Of a stretch of 64,000 bases of DNA, positions 7,705-15,783 are shown in pieces. The DNA lies in the NCBI RefSeq assembly GCF_018437505.1, contig NZ_CP072467.1, positions 1,426,001 through 1,490,000 of the forward strand, given 5' to 3'. Each line of letters begins with the position of its first letter. The first letter of the stretch is position 1. The position numbers and the translations under genes are program-made. This DNA comes from Spiractinospora alimapuensis (GTDB lineage Bacteria; Actinomycetota; Actinomycetes; Streptosporangiales; Streptosporangiaceae). Below the pieces are notes generated by a model. It searched no databases and had not been told where the DNA came from. It saw only the letters and a list, made by a program, of their open reading frames with translations.

Positions 7705-7951
7705 GACATGGGTCGGCCCTGGGCTTGCTGTCACGTGGTTCACAATCGGGTTCTTGGTACCCGCGGGGGTCGTTCTTGGGAGTGTTCCTGCGGTTCGTGG
7801 CGGCGATGGAAGGATCTCTCCCGGTGTCGCCTCGAACCTCTCGTCCTCGACTGGGTGGGCCCGACGGGTATGAAGTCCCCGGGCTCTCTCGGTTATGTAG
7901 GAGCGACGAGGGGGCTTCCTCCGTCCCGCCTACATGAAATAAGGTTCCGCT

Positions 7952-8728
7952 ATGAAGAACGATGTTGTCAACAGTCCCGCCTACCGGATCGAATCCGTTG
8001 ACAACGCTCTTCGCCTTCTCCTCGAGCTACGCGACCGACCGAGTCTGCGCGTGGCCGAAAGCGCCCGATTGTTGAACGTAGGGCGCTCGACCGCTCATCG
8101 ACTGCTCTCGATGCTGCAGTACAGAGGGTTCGTCGACCAGGACCCCAATACTCGGGAATACGTTCCCGGGCGCGCGCTCATCGAAGTCGGCCTCACGGTG
8201 GTCGGTGGCCTCGACGTCCGCCGCAAAGCACGCCCCCACTTGGAACAGTTGTGCCAGGACCTCAACGAGACCGTTCATCTCGTGATACTGGAAGGAAACG
8301 GTGTCCGCTTCCTCGACGGCATCGAAGGCCATCAGAACCTCCGCACGAGCATCCGGACCGGAATGCTGCTCCCCGCCAACTGCACCTCCGGTGGCAAGGT
8401 GCTCTTGGCCGACCTCAGCAGCGAAGAGCTGCACGCGCTCTACCCACGTGGCATGTCCGGGGTCACGCAGCGCAGCATCACCACCATCGCCGACCTGCGC
8501 ACGGAACTGGAACGCGTCCGACAGCGCGGCTACGCCACCAACTTCGGCGAGAGCGAGGACGGCATCGCCGCCGTCGCCGTCTGCGTCCGAGACGCTCTGG
8601 ACCGCGCGGTCGCGGCTGTCGCGGTGACAGCACCGAACGCGCGGCTGACCGAGGACAACGCCTCGAAGTTCGCCGAGCTCATGACCAAGACATCCACCGC
8701 CATCTCCCACGACCTCGGGTCGACATAG
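7952..8728 (+). CDS. IclR-family transcriptional regulator
   Basis: Protein of 258 residues. The N-terminal winged helix (SVDNALRLLLELRD, LNVGRSTAHRLLSMLQYRGFV) is followed by the IclR effector domain, with LVILEGNGVRFLDGIEG, NCTSGGKVLLADLSSEEL, RQRGYATNFGE and VAVTAPNARL. These features are diagnostic. IclR proteins bind small carbon compounds and usually control a neighbouring transport or catabolic gene; here the divergent MFS gene is the obvious target. Confidence 0.92.
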   Translation: MKNDVVNSPAYRIESVDNALRLLLELRDRPSLRVAESARLLNVGRSTAHRLLSMLQYRGFVDQDPNTREYVPGRALIEVGLTVVGGLDVRRKARPHLEQLCQDLNETVHLVILEGNGVRFLDGIEGHQNLRTSIRTGMLLPANCTSGGKVLLADLSSEELHALYPRGMSGVTQRSITTIADLRTELERVRQRGYATNFGESEDGIAAVAVCVRDALDRAVAAVAVTAPNARLTEDNASKFAELMTKTSTAISHDLGST

Positions 8729-8896
8729 AACCCCTCGTGCCGCAGGGAATCGGGGCCCTCACCTGGCGCTTGGCACTGAGGGCGACGACCTCCGAAAAAG
8801 CCCCCTCGGTCAGCCGGCGGTCGCGCGCCTACGCCGGATTCTCCGCCTGGGATTCGTGCGCACGCGCCCGTATGGTGCGGAGTGGAGGAGGCGACC

Positions 8897-8983
8897 GTGG
8901 TGACCCGGGAGTCCCACCTCCCCCGTGCCGTGCGGTTATGCCGGGCGGGCCGTATCAGAACCCCGGAGAGCCGACAGCACTGA
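8897..8983 (+). CDS. Candidate 28-codon small ORF
   Basis: In the 393-bp gap after the IclR gene, TATGGT (8871-8876, -10-like) is followed by GGAGGAGG (8884-8891) and tandem GTG codons at 8897 and 8900. The ORF encodes VVTRESHLPRAVRL then CRAGRIRTPESRQH. It contains a TTA leucine codon, which is rare in such genomes and may make translation dependent on the bldA-type tRNA. The promoter, ribosome site and ORF together look deliberate, but the peptide matches nothing I know. The rest of 8729-9121 shows no convincing gene. Confidence 0.25.
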   Translation: MVTRESHLPRAVRLCRAGRIRTPESRQH

Positions 8984-9121
8984 CTCCTGAGGGGAGATCT
9001 GGCGAAACCGTTCGCGAGGATGCGGTTTGACCAGGGCCTGATGCTCGGTTCATGTCAACGGTCGGAGTTCGCGGCGACGATCACCCTTCGGGAGGGACAG
9101 GAACGGCTGACCGAGTCCGAC

Positions 9122-9937
9122 CTACCGCGGTACTTCACCGACGGCGATGTGGGACGACGCGTCCAAACGGTCCAGTCCGCGTTCGCGCATCAACGTGCCC
9201 AACCGTTCGCGAACCCGGTCACGTGTTGATCCGTCCAGTTTCTCTACCAGTCCACGCGCGGCGTTGCCCAAGACGAACTCCCACGCGGTAACAGGGTCGA
9301 TGGGAATGGTGTGTTCGAATCGCCGAACCCGCACGCGTTCCAGGCCGAGCCGTTCCAGCCAGGCCCGAAGCAGGTTGGCGTCGGCGATGCGTTCCCGCGC
9401 CTGGCTGTAGCCGGGAATGGGCTTGGGCTCACCGGTCTCGATGGCGACGGCGTCGGAGAGCGCGGTCAGGAACGAGCCGAGAGCACCGTCGGCCCATACG
9501 GTTACCGCGAGGCGGCCCCCCGGCCGCAGTGCGCGAATCAGCGCGGAGGCTCCGGCGTCCATATCACCGAAGAACGCGACGCCGTGTACCACCTGGACGA
9601 GGTCAAAGCTCTCCGGCTCGGGCCACTCACAGACGTCGGCGGCCTCGAAGCGCAGATTGTCGACACCCGCGTCCCGGGCCCGGGCGCGCCCCTGCTCCAG
9701 GAGCGCAGTGGACAGATCGACGCCGACCACTCCCCCGTTCGGGGCGACCGCCCGCGCGGCGGGAAGCGCGGAGGCGCCAGATCCACAGCAGGCGTCGAGG
9801 ACCCGCTCTCCCGACACTGGAGCGGACTCCCGCACCGTCGCCAACCCGATTGGGTCCCACAGCCGCGCTGACCACAAGGCGAATTCACGCGCACCCGCGT
9901 CAAAGATCGTCCCAACGTCGCTCGCGCTCATCAGCAT
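9122..9937 (-). CDS. Class I SAM-dependent methyltransferase
   Basis: Protein of 271 residues with the Rossmann methyltransferase motifs: VLDACCGSGASALPAA (SAM-binding glycine loop), VVGVDLS (acidic residue for the ribose), FDLVQVVHGV and ALRPGGRLAVTVW. The C-terminal half resembles UbiE/COQ5-like small-molecule methyltransferases. Substrate unknown. Two starts are possible, ATG 9937 or ATG 9931. A Fur/Zur-like palindrome sits about 15 bp upstream of the first, so the gene may be metal-controlled. It appears monocistronic. Confidence 0.85.
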   Translation of the reverse strand: MLMSASDVGTIFDAGAREFALWSARLWDPIGLATVRESAPVSGERVLDACCGSGASALPAARAVAPNGGVVGVDLSTALLEQGRARARDAGVDNLRFEAADVCEWPEPESFDLVQVVHGVAFFGDMDAGASALIRALRPGGRLAVTVWADGALGSFLTALSDAVAIETGEPKPIPGYSQARERIADANLLRAWLERLGLERVRVRRFEHTIPIDPVTAWEFVLGNAARGLVEKLDGSTRDRVRERLGTLMRERGLDRLDASSHIAVGEVPR

Positions 9938-9951
9938 CCAATCTTCCGGAA

Positions 9952-9968
9952 ACGATAATCGTTATCGT
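9952..9968 (-). promoter_or_regulatory. Fur/Zur-like palindromic operator
   Basis: ACGATAATCGTTATCGT is an AT-rich imperfect palindrome (a 7-1-7 core CGATAAT-C-GTTATCG with one mismatched pair), similar in layout to Fur-family boxes of the form GATAAT-n-ATTATC. It lies 15 bp upstream of the methyltransferase start, where a bound repressor would block initiation. The regulator is not known. Confidence 0.45.
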
Positions 9969-10080
9969 ATGTGCTCCTTGATCCCCGGTCGACCCCGACA
10001 ACGTTCCCCACTCCCCTGCCGGATCCCCCTGCCAGTCACCGGAACGCCGGGGTCACGGCGCGAAGTGCGCAGACGATGAA

Positions 10081-10110
10081 GGCGGTGGGCGCCCCGGAGC
10101 GCCCACCGCC
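10081..10110 (-). terminator. Strong hairpin after LPVTG protein gene
   Basis: A perfect 12-bp stem (GGCGGTGGGCGC with its complement) and a 6-nt loop lie about 30 bp beyond the stop of the gene at 10140. There is no T tract, as is usual in actinomycetes. Confidence 0.65.
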
Positions 10111-10139
10111 TGTTTCACTGGAATCGAGCCAGCGCGCGG

Positions 10140-11276
10140 TTAGTCAGAGATCTGCTCCTGCGCGGCTGCCTTGCGCTTGCGGGAGATGTAGATCGCCCCG
10201 GCACCGCTGCCCAGAGCGGCGACTCCGGCGCCGATCAGGCCGAACAGTGCGGCGCCGGTCACTGGCAGGCCCCCATCGGCGTCACCGGGCGTCTTGGCGT
10301 CGTCCCCGTCGTCCGATCCGCCCTCGTCTCCGTCGTCGTCGCCCTTGCCGTCGTCGCCGCCGTCACCATCGTCACCTCCATCTCCGTCATCGCCACCGTC
10401 GCCACCATCTCCGCCGTCACCGCCGTCACCGCCGTCGCCACCGTCACCGCCGTCACCACCGTCACCGCCATCTCCACCGTCGCCACCATCTCCGCCGTCA
10501 CTGGCGGGCAGCACGCTGGCGGATCCGACGGTCAGGTGCATCAGGTCGCCGGAGTAGGCCTCCTCGCCGGAGGAGTCCTCAACGGTGCCCGCCATGGACA
10601 CTTCGAGGCTCGCCTCGGCGCCTTCCTCGCTGGCCTCCTCCACCACGGAGGTGGAGATGGTGACCGTGGCCGAGGAGCCGTCGGCGCCGTCCACCTGGAC
10701 CTCCGCCGACTCTCCGGGGGCAATGCTTTCGCCGAAGAAATGCCACGTGGTGGGGGCGGCGGTATTCGGCTCGACCGTAGCCGTGGCCGTACCGTTGGTG
10801 AGGTCGATCTCCGCGTTGTTGTGCGTCGTGATCGTGGCGATCTCTTGTCCGGAGAGATCCAGCGCGCCGGAGGCCACATCGTCCGAGACGACGATGTCCA
10901 AACCGGCGCGGGAGCGCGCCTCAAAATTCTCCCGGATGGAGTTTCCGGCATTGTTGTACGCCTGCGAGGTGGTGTCGGCCGAAATGGTGCCGAGGAATGC
11001 CAGCACGCCGTCCGGGTCGTCACCGGACCATTCCACCGCGTGATTATCACCTGAATCGGTGAAAACGTATCCCAGGGTGCCCTGGAACCCCTCGTCGACC
11101 AGGCCGCCTGCGGGCAGCGTCACCTCCAACACGGAGGACTCGACGATGTAGGGGCTGTCGGCGGAGGCGGGGGATGCACCGAGGGCGAAGAAGGCTCCGG
11201 TGGCGAAAACCGTGGTACAAGCCGCGGCCGCACGCTTGGTAAGGCCGGTCTGGGCCTTCCGAGTAACTGCGGTCAT
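10140..11276 (-). CDS. Sortase-anchored surface protein with Gly-Asp repeat stalk
   Basis: Protein of 378 residues. It starts at MTAVTRKAQTGLTK (ATG 11276, GGAGAA upstream) with a signal peptide ending near SPASA. A strand-rich domain of about 220 residues follows, then a low-complexity stalk of GDGGDGG units. The C-terminus has LPVTG, a hydrophobic segment (LFGLIGAGVAALGSGAG) and basic tail SRKRK, the cell-wall sorting signal cleaved by sortase. The globular part resembles no enzyme I know and could bind a ligand or matrix. No sortase gene is nearby. A terminator hairpin follows. Confidence 0.85.
   Translation of the reverse strand: MTAVTRKAQTGLTKRAAAACTTVFATGAFFALGASPASADSPYIVESSVLEVTLPAGGLVDEGFQGTLGYVFTDSGDNHAVEWSGDDPDGVLAFLGTISADTTSQAYNNAGNSIRENFEARSRAGLDIVVSDDVASGALDLSGQEIATITTHNNAEIDLTNGTATATVEPNTAAPTTWHFFGESIAPGESAEVQVDGADGSSATVTISTSVVEEASEEGAEASLEVSMAGTVEDSSGEEAYSGDLMHLTVGSASVLPASDGGDGGDGGDGGDGGDGGDGGDGGDGGDGGDGGDGGDDGDGGDDGDGGDDGKGDDDGDEGGSDDGDDAKTPGDADGGLPVTGAALFGLIGAGVAALGSGAGAIYISRKRKAAAQEQISD
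10344..10502 (-). repeat. Gly-Asp coding triplet repeats
   Basis: Degenerate tandem units encoding GGD, mostly 9 bp in period (ccgtcgccaccatct-type blocks on the + strand), form the stalk of the LPVTG protein. Such tracts change length by slippage. Confidence 0.8.
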
Positions 11277-11771
11277 GGGAGTTCTCCAAGCACAAAAATG
11301 GGGAAAATGATCATTCAAACGGGCTGCTGGGCACGCCGAACCAGAAGATCCATGGTGTCGCCGGACGAATTCCAGGGTCGCTAGTGCAGGGCGTAATCCT
11401 GGTGCCGAAGGCATAGCGCTCTACCGCGGGGGACAAGGCGGTGGCGCGAGGTGTGCGGAGATCACTGGACGGCTGATGCCTAATTGCCAACTGCCGCAGT
11501 GTTCAGGGCGACGTGGGTGACGCTAGCACGTCCGGTAAGGCGCGTGTAAACCCTGTTGCCCGATTTTTTCGCTGAGGCGGATGCGACGGAACCGAACGCG
11601 TGGGGTCACTCCGGCGTCCCCGGAATTCCGTGCGCAGCGGAGATGCTTGGACAGACTCGGAGGTGTTTCGGTGGAAGTCGTTCGATTTGTTATCGAGACC
11701 CTGCTGCCGAAAGAATCAGATGGCGAGAGGCGCCACCTCAGGTATCCAACGATCATCCATGCAGGAGAATC
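11277..11771. other. Divergent intergenic region, no gene seen
   Basis: About 495 bp between the leftward LPVTG protein gene and the rightward aldo/keto reductase. The frame of the reductase is open upstream of its ATG but lacks coding character. I see no clear promoter or operator beyond the AAGCAC/GGAGAA segment just before the LPVTG gene. Confidence 0.4.
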
Positions 11772-12722
11772 ATGCGCTCCGTGCCGTTCGGACCGACGGA
11801 AAGTCACGTTCCCAACATCGTCGCCGGGATGATGCGCATCGCCGACAAGACCGATGCGGAGATTCGCGCCCTCTACACCTCGGCCCGTGATGTCGGCATT
11901 GACTTCTTCGACCACGCTGACCTCTACGGATTCAACCACCCTGGGGGTGGCCTCCACCTGTGTGAACGCCGGTTCAGCTCGGCCCTGCGGCTCAGCACCG
12001 CCGAACGCGAGCAGATCACGCTCCAGACCAAGACCGGCATCGTGGCCGAGGAGTGGCACTACGACTCCTCCTACGACCACATCGTCGCCTCGGTCGAGCA
12101 ATCTCTACGGGCCCTGGGCACCGACTACATCGACGTCCTGCTCATCCACCGCCCGGACGCGCTGGTCGAACCTCACGAGGTCGCACGTGCCTTCGACGAC
12201 CTCGAAAGCGCCGGCAAGGTCCGCGCCTTCGGTGTCTCCAACCACACCCCCCGGCAGATCGAATTGCTCAAGAGCGCCGTTGGCCAACCGATCGTGGCGA
12301 ACCAGCTTCAACTGTCCATCACCCACGCCCCGACCGTCGCCCAGGGGTTGGCCTCGAACATGGCCGCCGAACCCGACTCGGCCACCCTCGACGGCGGCGG
12401 CATCATCGACTACTGCCGCCTCAACACCATCACGGTCCAAGCCTGGTCACCATTCCAGAAAGGCTTCCAGGACGGCGTGTTCCTCGACTCCAACGACTAC
12501 CCAAAACTCAACAACGCACTCGACCACCTCGCGGCCAAGTACGACGTCACCCCCACCGCCATCGCCACCGCATGGATCACCCGCCACCCCGCAGCCATGC
12601 AAGTCATTCTCGGCACCACCACACCACAGCGAATGAAAGACGCCGCCGAAGGCTCGAACATCCCCCTCTCCCGAGCCGAGTGGTACAGCCTCATCCAAGC
12701 AGCCGGCCACCCCGTCCCCTGA
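11772..12722 (+). CDS. Aldo/keto reductase (YdhF-like)
   Basis: NADPH-dependent oxidoreductase of 316 residues. The aldo/keto reductase TIM barrel shows FFDHADLYG (Asp and catalytic Tyr), TKTGIV (Lys region), DVLLIHRPD (His), AFGVSNHTP, QLQLS and VILGTTTPQRM (NADPH phosphate-binding region). Overall it is closest to the YdhF subgroup. The ATG at 11772 has AGGAGA 5 nt upstream. Physiological substrate unknown. A fragment of its 3' end is duplicated at 3223-3312. An MBL-fold hydrolase gene follows after 42 bp and may be cotranscribed. Confidence 0.9.
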   Translation: MRSVPFGPTESHVPNIVAGMMRIADKTDAEIRALYTSARDVGIDFFDHADLYGFNHPGGGLHLCERRFSSALRLSTAEREQITLQTKTGIVAEEWHYDSSYDHIVASVEQSLRALGTDYIDVLLIHRPDALVEPHEVARAFDDLESAGKVRAFGVSNHTPRQIELLKSAVGQPIVANQLQLSITHAPTVAQGLASNMAAEPDSATLDGGGIIDYCRLNTITVQAWSPFQKGFQDGVFLDSNDYPKLNNALDHLAAKYDVTPTAIATAWITRHPAAMQVILGTTTPQRMKDAAEGSNIPLSRAEWYSLIQAAGHPVP

Positions 12723-12764
12723 GCGGCGTCGGATCTACGGTGGAGGTCAGTACGGTCGACGGAG

Positions 12765-13631
12765 TTGTTGCCGTTCGCGGACGGAGGGACCCAGTCGGTG
12801 TTGACACAAGTGGCGGAGGGTGTGCTGACTCACCAGAGTGAGCTCCTCCAGAACAACACGGTGGTCGTCCGAGGACGAGACGGGGTGTTGCTGATCGACC
12901 CAGGGATCACGGGCGAGGAGATGACCTGTCTCACGAACGACCTCGGCGCGTTGGGCCAGCCTGTCGTCGCTGGTTTCGCGACGCATCCCGATTGGGACCA
13001 CGTGCTCTGGCATCCCCGCCTCGGCGACGCGCCCCGCTACGGGACCGCCCGCTGCGCGGGTGTCCTGCGGGAGCTGCGATCCGAACCGGGTTGGCGGGCC
13101 CGCGCCACCGAGGGGTTACCGCCCGAGATCGCCGACGAGGTACCGCTGGACCTGTTCGGCCTCATCGCCGCTCTGCCGGCCGGGACCACGCTGTTTCCCT
13201 GGGACGGCCCGCGGGTGCGGATGATCGAGCATCCGGCACATGCCCCCGGGCACGCGGCACTGCTGATCGAGGGCAGCGGGGTCCTCGTCGCCGGGGACAT
13301 GCTCTCCGACGTGTTCGTCCCGATGCTCGGCGACTTCACCGACACTGGTGATCCAGTCGAGGACTACCTCCTGGGGCTGCGGCGGCTCGAGGAGGTGGCT
13401 GGTGGTGTCGACATCGTGGTTCCAGGTCATGGATCGGTCGGCGGGGCCGAACAAGTGCACGCCCGGCTCGAGCAGGACCGCGCGTACGTCCACGCCCTAC
13501 GCGATGGCAGCGATCCCGACGACCCACGGGTCACCTCGCCTCCACCGGGCTGGGAATGGGTCAGCGACATACACACGGGTCAGGCTCAGGCCCTCGCCCG
13601 ATGGCGCGGTCAGGACGACACCCCCGGTTGA
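12765..13631 (+). CDS. MBL-fold metallo-hydrolase
   Basis: Protein of 288 residues of the metallo-beta-lactamase fold. Metal-site motifs are THPDWDH (variant of HxHxDH), HAPGHAALL, GDML and VPGHGSVGG. The first His of the usual HxHxDH is at the position of THP, so the site is near-canonical. Annotated start is TTG 12765; GTG 12798 has a better placed GGAGGG. Likely a cytoplasmic zinc hydrolase of unknown substrate. It lies downstream of the aldo/keto reductase and converges with the multicopper-oxidase gene. Confidence 0.85.
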   Translation: MLPFADGGTQSVLTQVAEGVLTHQSELLQNNTVVVRGRDGVLLIDPGITGEEMTCLTNDLGALGQPVVAGFATHPDWDHVLWHPRLGDAPRYGTARCAGVLRELRSEPGWRARATEGLPPEIADEVPLDLFGLIAALPAGTTLFPWDGPRVRMIEHPAHAPGHAALLIEGSGVLVAGDMLSDVFVPMLGDFTDTGDPVEDYLLGLRRLEEVAGGVDIVVPGHGSVGGAEQVHARLEQDRAYVHALRDGSDPDDPRVTSPPPGWEWVSDIHTGQAQALARWRGQDDTPG

Positions 13632-13696
13632 GAACTCCGCGTGGGGCTTCCCGCTCCCGACGCCAGAGAGCTGGAACCTCATTCACCCCCTGCGGG

Positions 13697-15646
13697 TCAC
13701 TGACTGTCGAAGGGTGAGTAGATCCCGGTGTAGTCGAGACGCGGTTGCGCCCAGTCACCGCCGTGGGCGGGCTCAACACAGTCGTTCACCCAGAGCCCGG
13801 GGTTCATGGCCCGGAACGCGACCACCCATACCTCACCTGGCCGCACGTCGAAGGTGTCGCGTGCGATCGGGCTTCCCGTGGGCGCCTCCCCGTCGCGTCG
13901 CACGACATAGACGGAGTGGCCGTGCAGGTACCACGGGCGAAGTTCGAAGCTCCGGTTCACCACTGTCATCAGGACGAGGTCTCGCACGTCGACCAGCTGG
14001 GTGGGGATGTTCGGAGGCGTGTATCCGTTGACGGTCTTCGAGTAGGTGGGGGTGCCGCTGACGTGGACGAGCCGTCGATCCATGACGAGGTCGAACTCGC
14101 GGTCGAAAGCGCCCTCTGGGTCGAACGGCAGGTCGGTCGGCTCTCCGTAGCTGTGGAGATCGAGGTCGGGCCACGCCCGGGAATCATCGGTGGTGTCGGG
14201 GAGCGTGCGGCCGACCATGCCCTCTGGTCGCACGCGCAGCCCGGCGTCGAGGTCATGGTCGACGAGGAGGGAGACCCGGTCCTCCGGCATGGTGAAGGTG
14301 AGGTCGTAGCGACCACCAGCCGGAATTCGCAGGTTGAACTGCGCGCGCTCGCCGGGTTCGTTGATGTCACGGCCATCAACCGCCACCACGCGGAAGGATG
14401 CGCCCAGAAGGCTGAACCAGTGTGGCCGACTGTCGGTGTTGATCAGACGGAGCCGGACCGGTGTGTCCGGCCTGGCCATCTCTTCGCGCACATTGTCGCT
14501 GTCTCCGATGACCACCCGCCCGTCGAACGTGTGGACCGGCACGATGAAGTCCTGGTCCTCTGGTTCGTCCGGCTCTTGAAGGGTTGAGCCCCGGACCACG
14601 AAGCAGCCGTAGAGACCCCGACGCACCGCGGCGGCGTCGTGGGTGTGATACCAGTAGGTCCCCGGATTGTCGGCACGAAACCGATAGGTGAACTCCTCTC
14701 CCGGCATCACTGGTTCCTGGGTGACACCGGGAACGCCGTCCTCGCCACAGGCGATCTCGTAGCCGTGCCAATGCAGCGTCACCCCATTCTCGATGTTCCC
14801 GTTGCGCAGAGTGACCTCAAGAAGGTCCCCCTGGTGCACGTCGATGGTGGGGCCGGGGAGGGTTCCGTCGTATGTCCAGGCGTTCACCGAGTACCCCGAG
14901 GACAGGGGGACTGACCTGGCGGCCGCCGTGATGACGTGCTGGTGCGTCGACCCGCCTGGGATCGGGACGTCGGGGCCGCGTAGGTCCGTGACGGCCGTAC
15001 CGTCCTCGGGGACGTGGTCTCCACCGTCTCCGCCTCCAAGATGCAGCCGCGGAACGGGAAGGAACGTCAGTCCCGATCCGGTGACACCCGAGACCATCGC
15101 GACCGCGCCCGTCACGCCCAACATCCGGCGTCGGGTCAACCCCTTAGGGGTTGTGTAAGGAGGCGGGTTGGGGTGGATGATGAGGCCCGTCAGGGCCACG
15201 GCCCCGACCACGGCGGACACCGCGATCACGACGGTTGATGTCCTCACCGGAGCGCCGGAGAGCACGGTCACTATGGGCCCTGCCGCGGAGGCGTAGCCGG
15301 CGGCGAAGAGCGTGAGGACCACACGGAACCGGCTGACCTTGTGCGTGGCCCCAAGCATGGCGCGAAGGAGGGCCTCCCCTGCGAGACAGAGCACCCCACA
15401 CACGGCCGCGGCCAACAACGGAAGACTCAGAACCGCCGTCTCCTGGACCAGCCACCATCCCCCACGGGAGTAAAGCCACGCGGTGCTTCCCCCGCGCAGC
15501 AGGGTAAGTATCAGTGCCACCACGACGAGGACGCCGAAGGTCCGCCGTCTCCCACGGTGGAGCGTGACCGCTGCGACGAACCATGCGACGGCGGTCGTCG
15601 TGGCGATCCCCAGATCCGTCACCGCGGGCCATGACATCGTGTCCAT
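13697..15646 (-). CDS. Membrane-anchored multicopper-oxidase homologue with altered C-terminal copper motifs
   Basis: Protein of 650 residues from ATG 15646 (MDTMSWPAVTDLG). The N-terminal 170 residues hold about five membrane segments. A Tat-like segment (TRRRMLGVTGAVA) precedes cupredoxin domains with GVTLHWHG and TYWYHTHD. In the C-terminal domain the usual HPxHLHGH is RPWYLHGH, and the usual HCHxxxH is NDCVEPAH, so type-1, type-2 and type-3 ligand histidines appear lost. Electron-transfer function as a normal laccase is therefore doubtful. The same frame stays open far upstream by chance of base composition; the start is set by the first membrane segment. Confidence 0.82.
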   Translation of the reverse strand: MDTMSWPAVTDLGIATTTAVAWFVAAVTLHRGRRRTFGVLVVVALILTLLRGGSTAWLYSRGGWWLVQETAVLSLPLLAAAVCGVLCLAGEALLRAMLGATHKVSRFRVVLTLFAAGYASAAGPIVTVLSGAPVRTSTVVIAVSAVVGAVALTGLIIHPNPPPYTTPKGLTRRRMLGVTGAVAMVSGVTGSGLTFLPVPRLHLGGGDGGDHVPEDGTAVTDLRGPDVPIPGGSTHQHVITAAARSVPLSSGYSVNAWTYDGTLPGPTIDVHQGDLLEVTLRNGNIENGVTLHWHGYEIACGEDGVPGVTQEPVMPGEEFTYRFRADNPGTYWYHTHDAAAVRRGLYGCFVVRGSTLQEPDEPEDQDFIVPVHTFDGRVVIGDSDNVREEMARPDTPVRLRLINTDSRPHWFSLLGASFRVVAVDGRDINEPGERAQFNLRIPAGGRYDLTFTMPEDRVSLLVDHDLDAGLRVRPEGMVGRTLPDTTDDSRAWPDLDLHSYGEPTDLPFDPEGAFDREFDLVMDRRLVHVSGTPTYSKTVNGYTPPNIPTQLVDVRDLVLMTVVNRSFELRPWYLHGHSVYVVRRDGEAPTGSPIARDTFDVRPGEVWVVAFRAMNPGLWVNDCVEPAHGGDWAQPRLDYTGIYSPFDSQ

Positions 15647-15783
15647 TGGCAGTCTCAACTCCGATCCGCGACAGCGCTGTTCACATCGGGGAACGCGCTG
15701 GTGGAACGTCCAAACACCTGGCGGTCGCACCCGGGACGTCCCGGCCCGCTCGCGCTCGCGGGAGGGCCAGGACCGACCACGGG

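Noticed and set aside
9315-9340. tRNA-like TTCGAATC segment
   Set aside because: It lies within the methyltransferase coding sequence and no cloverleaf can be drawn around it.
10294-10502. Possible CRISPR or satellite array
   Set aside because: The repeats are short coding triplet blocks without spacers of constant length.
10294-10557. Rightward ORF of Ser-Pro-Pro repeats
   Set aside because: It is the antisense reading of the Gly-Asp repeat stalk of the surface protein.
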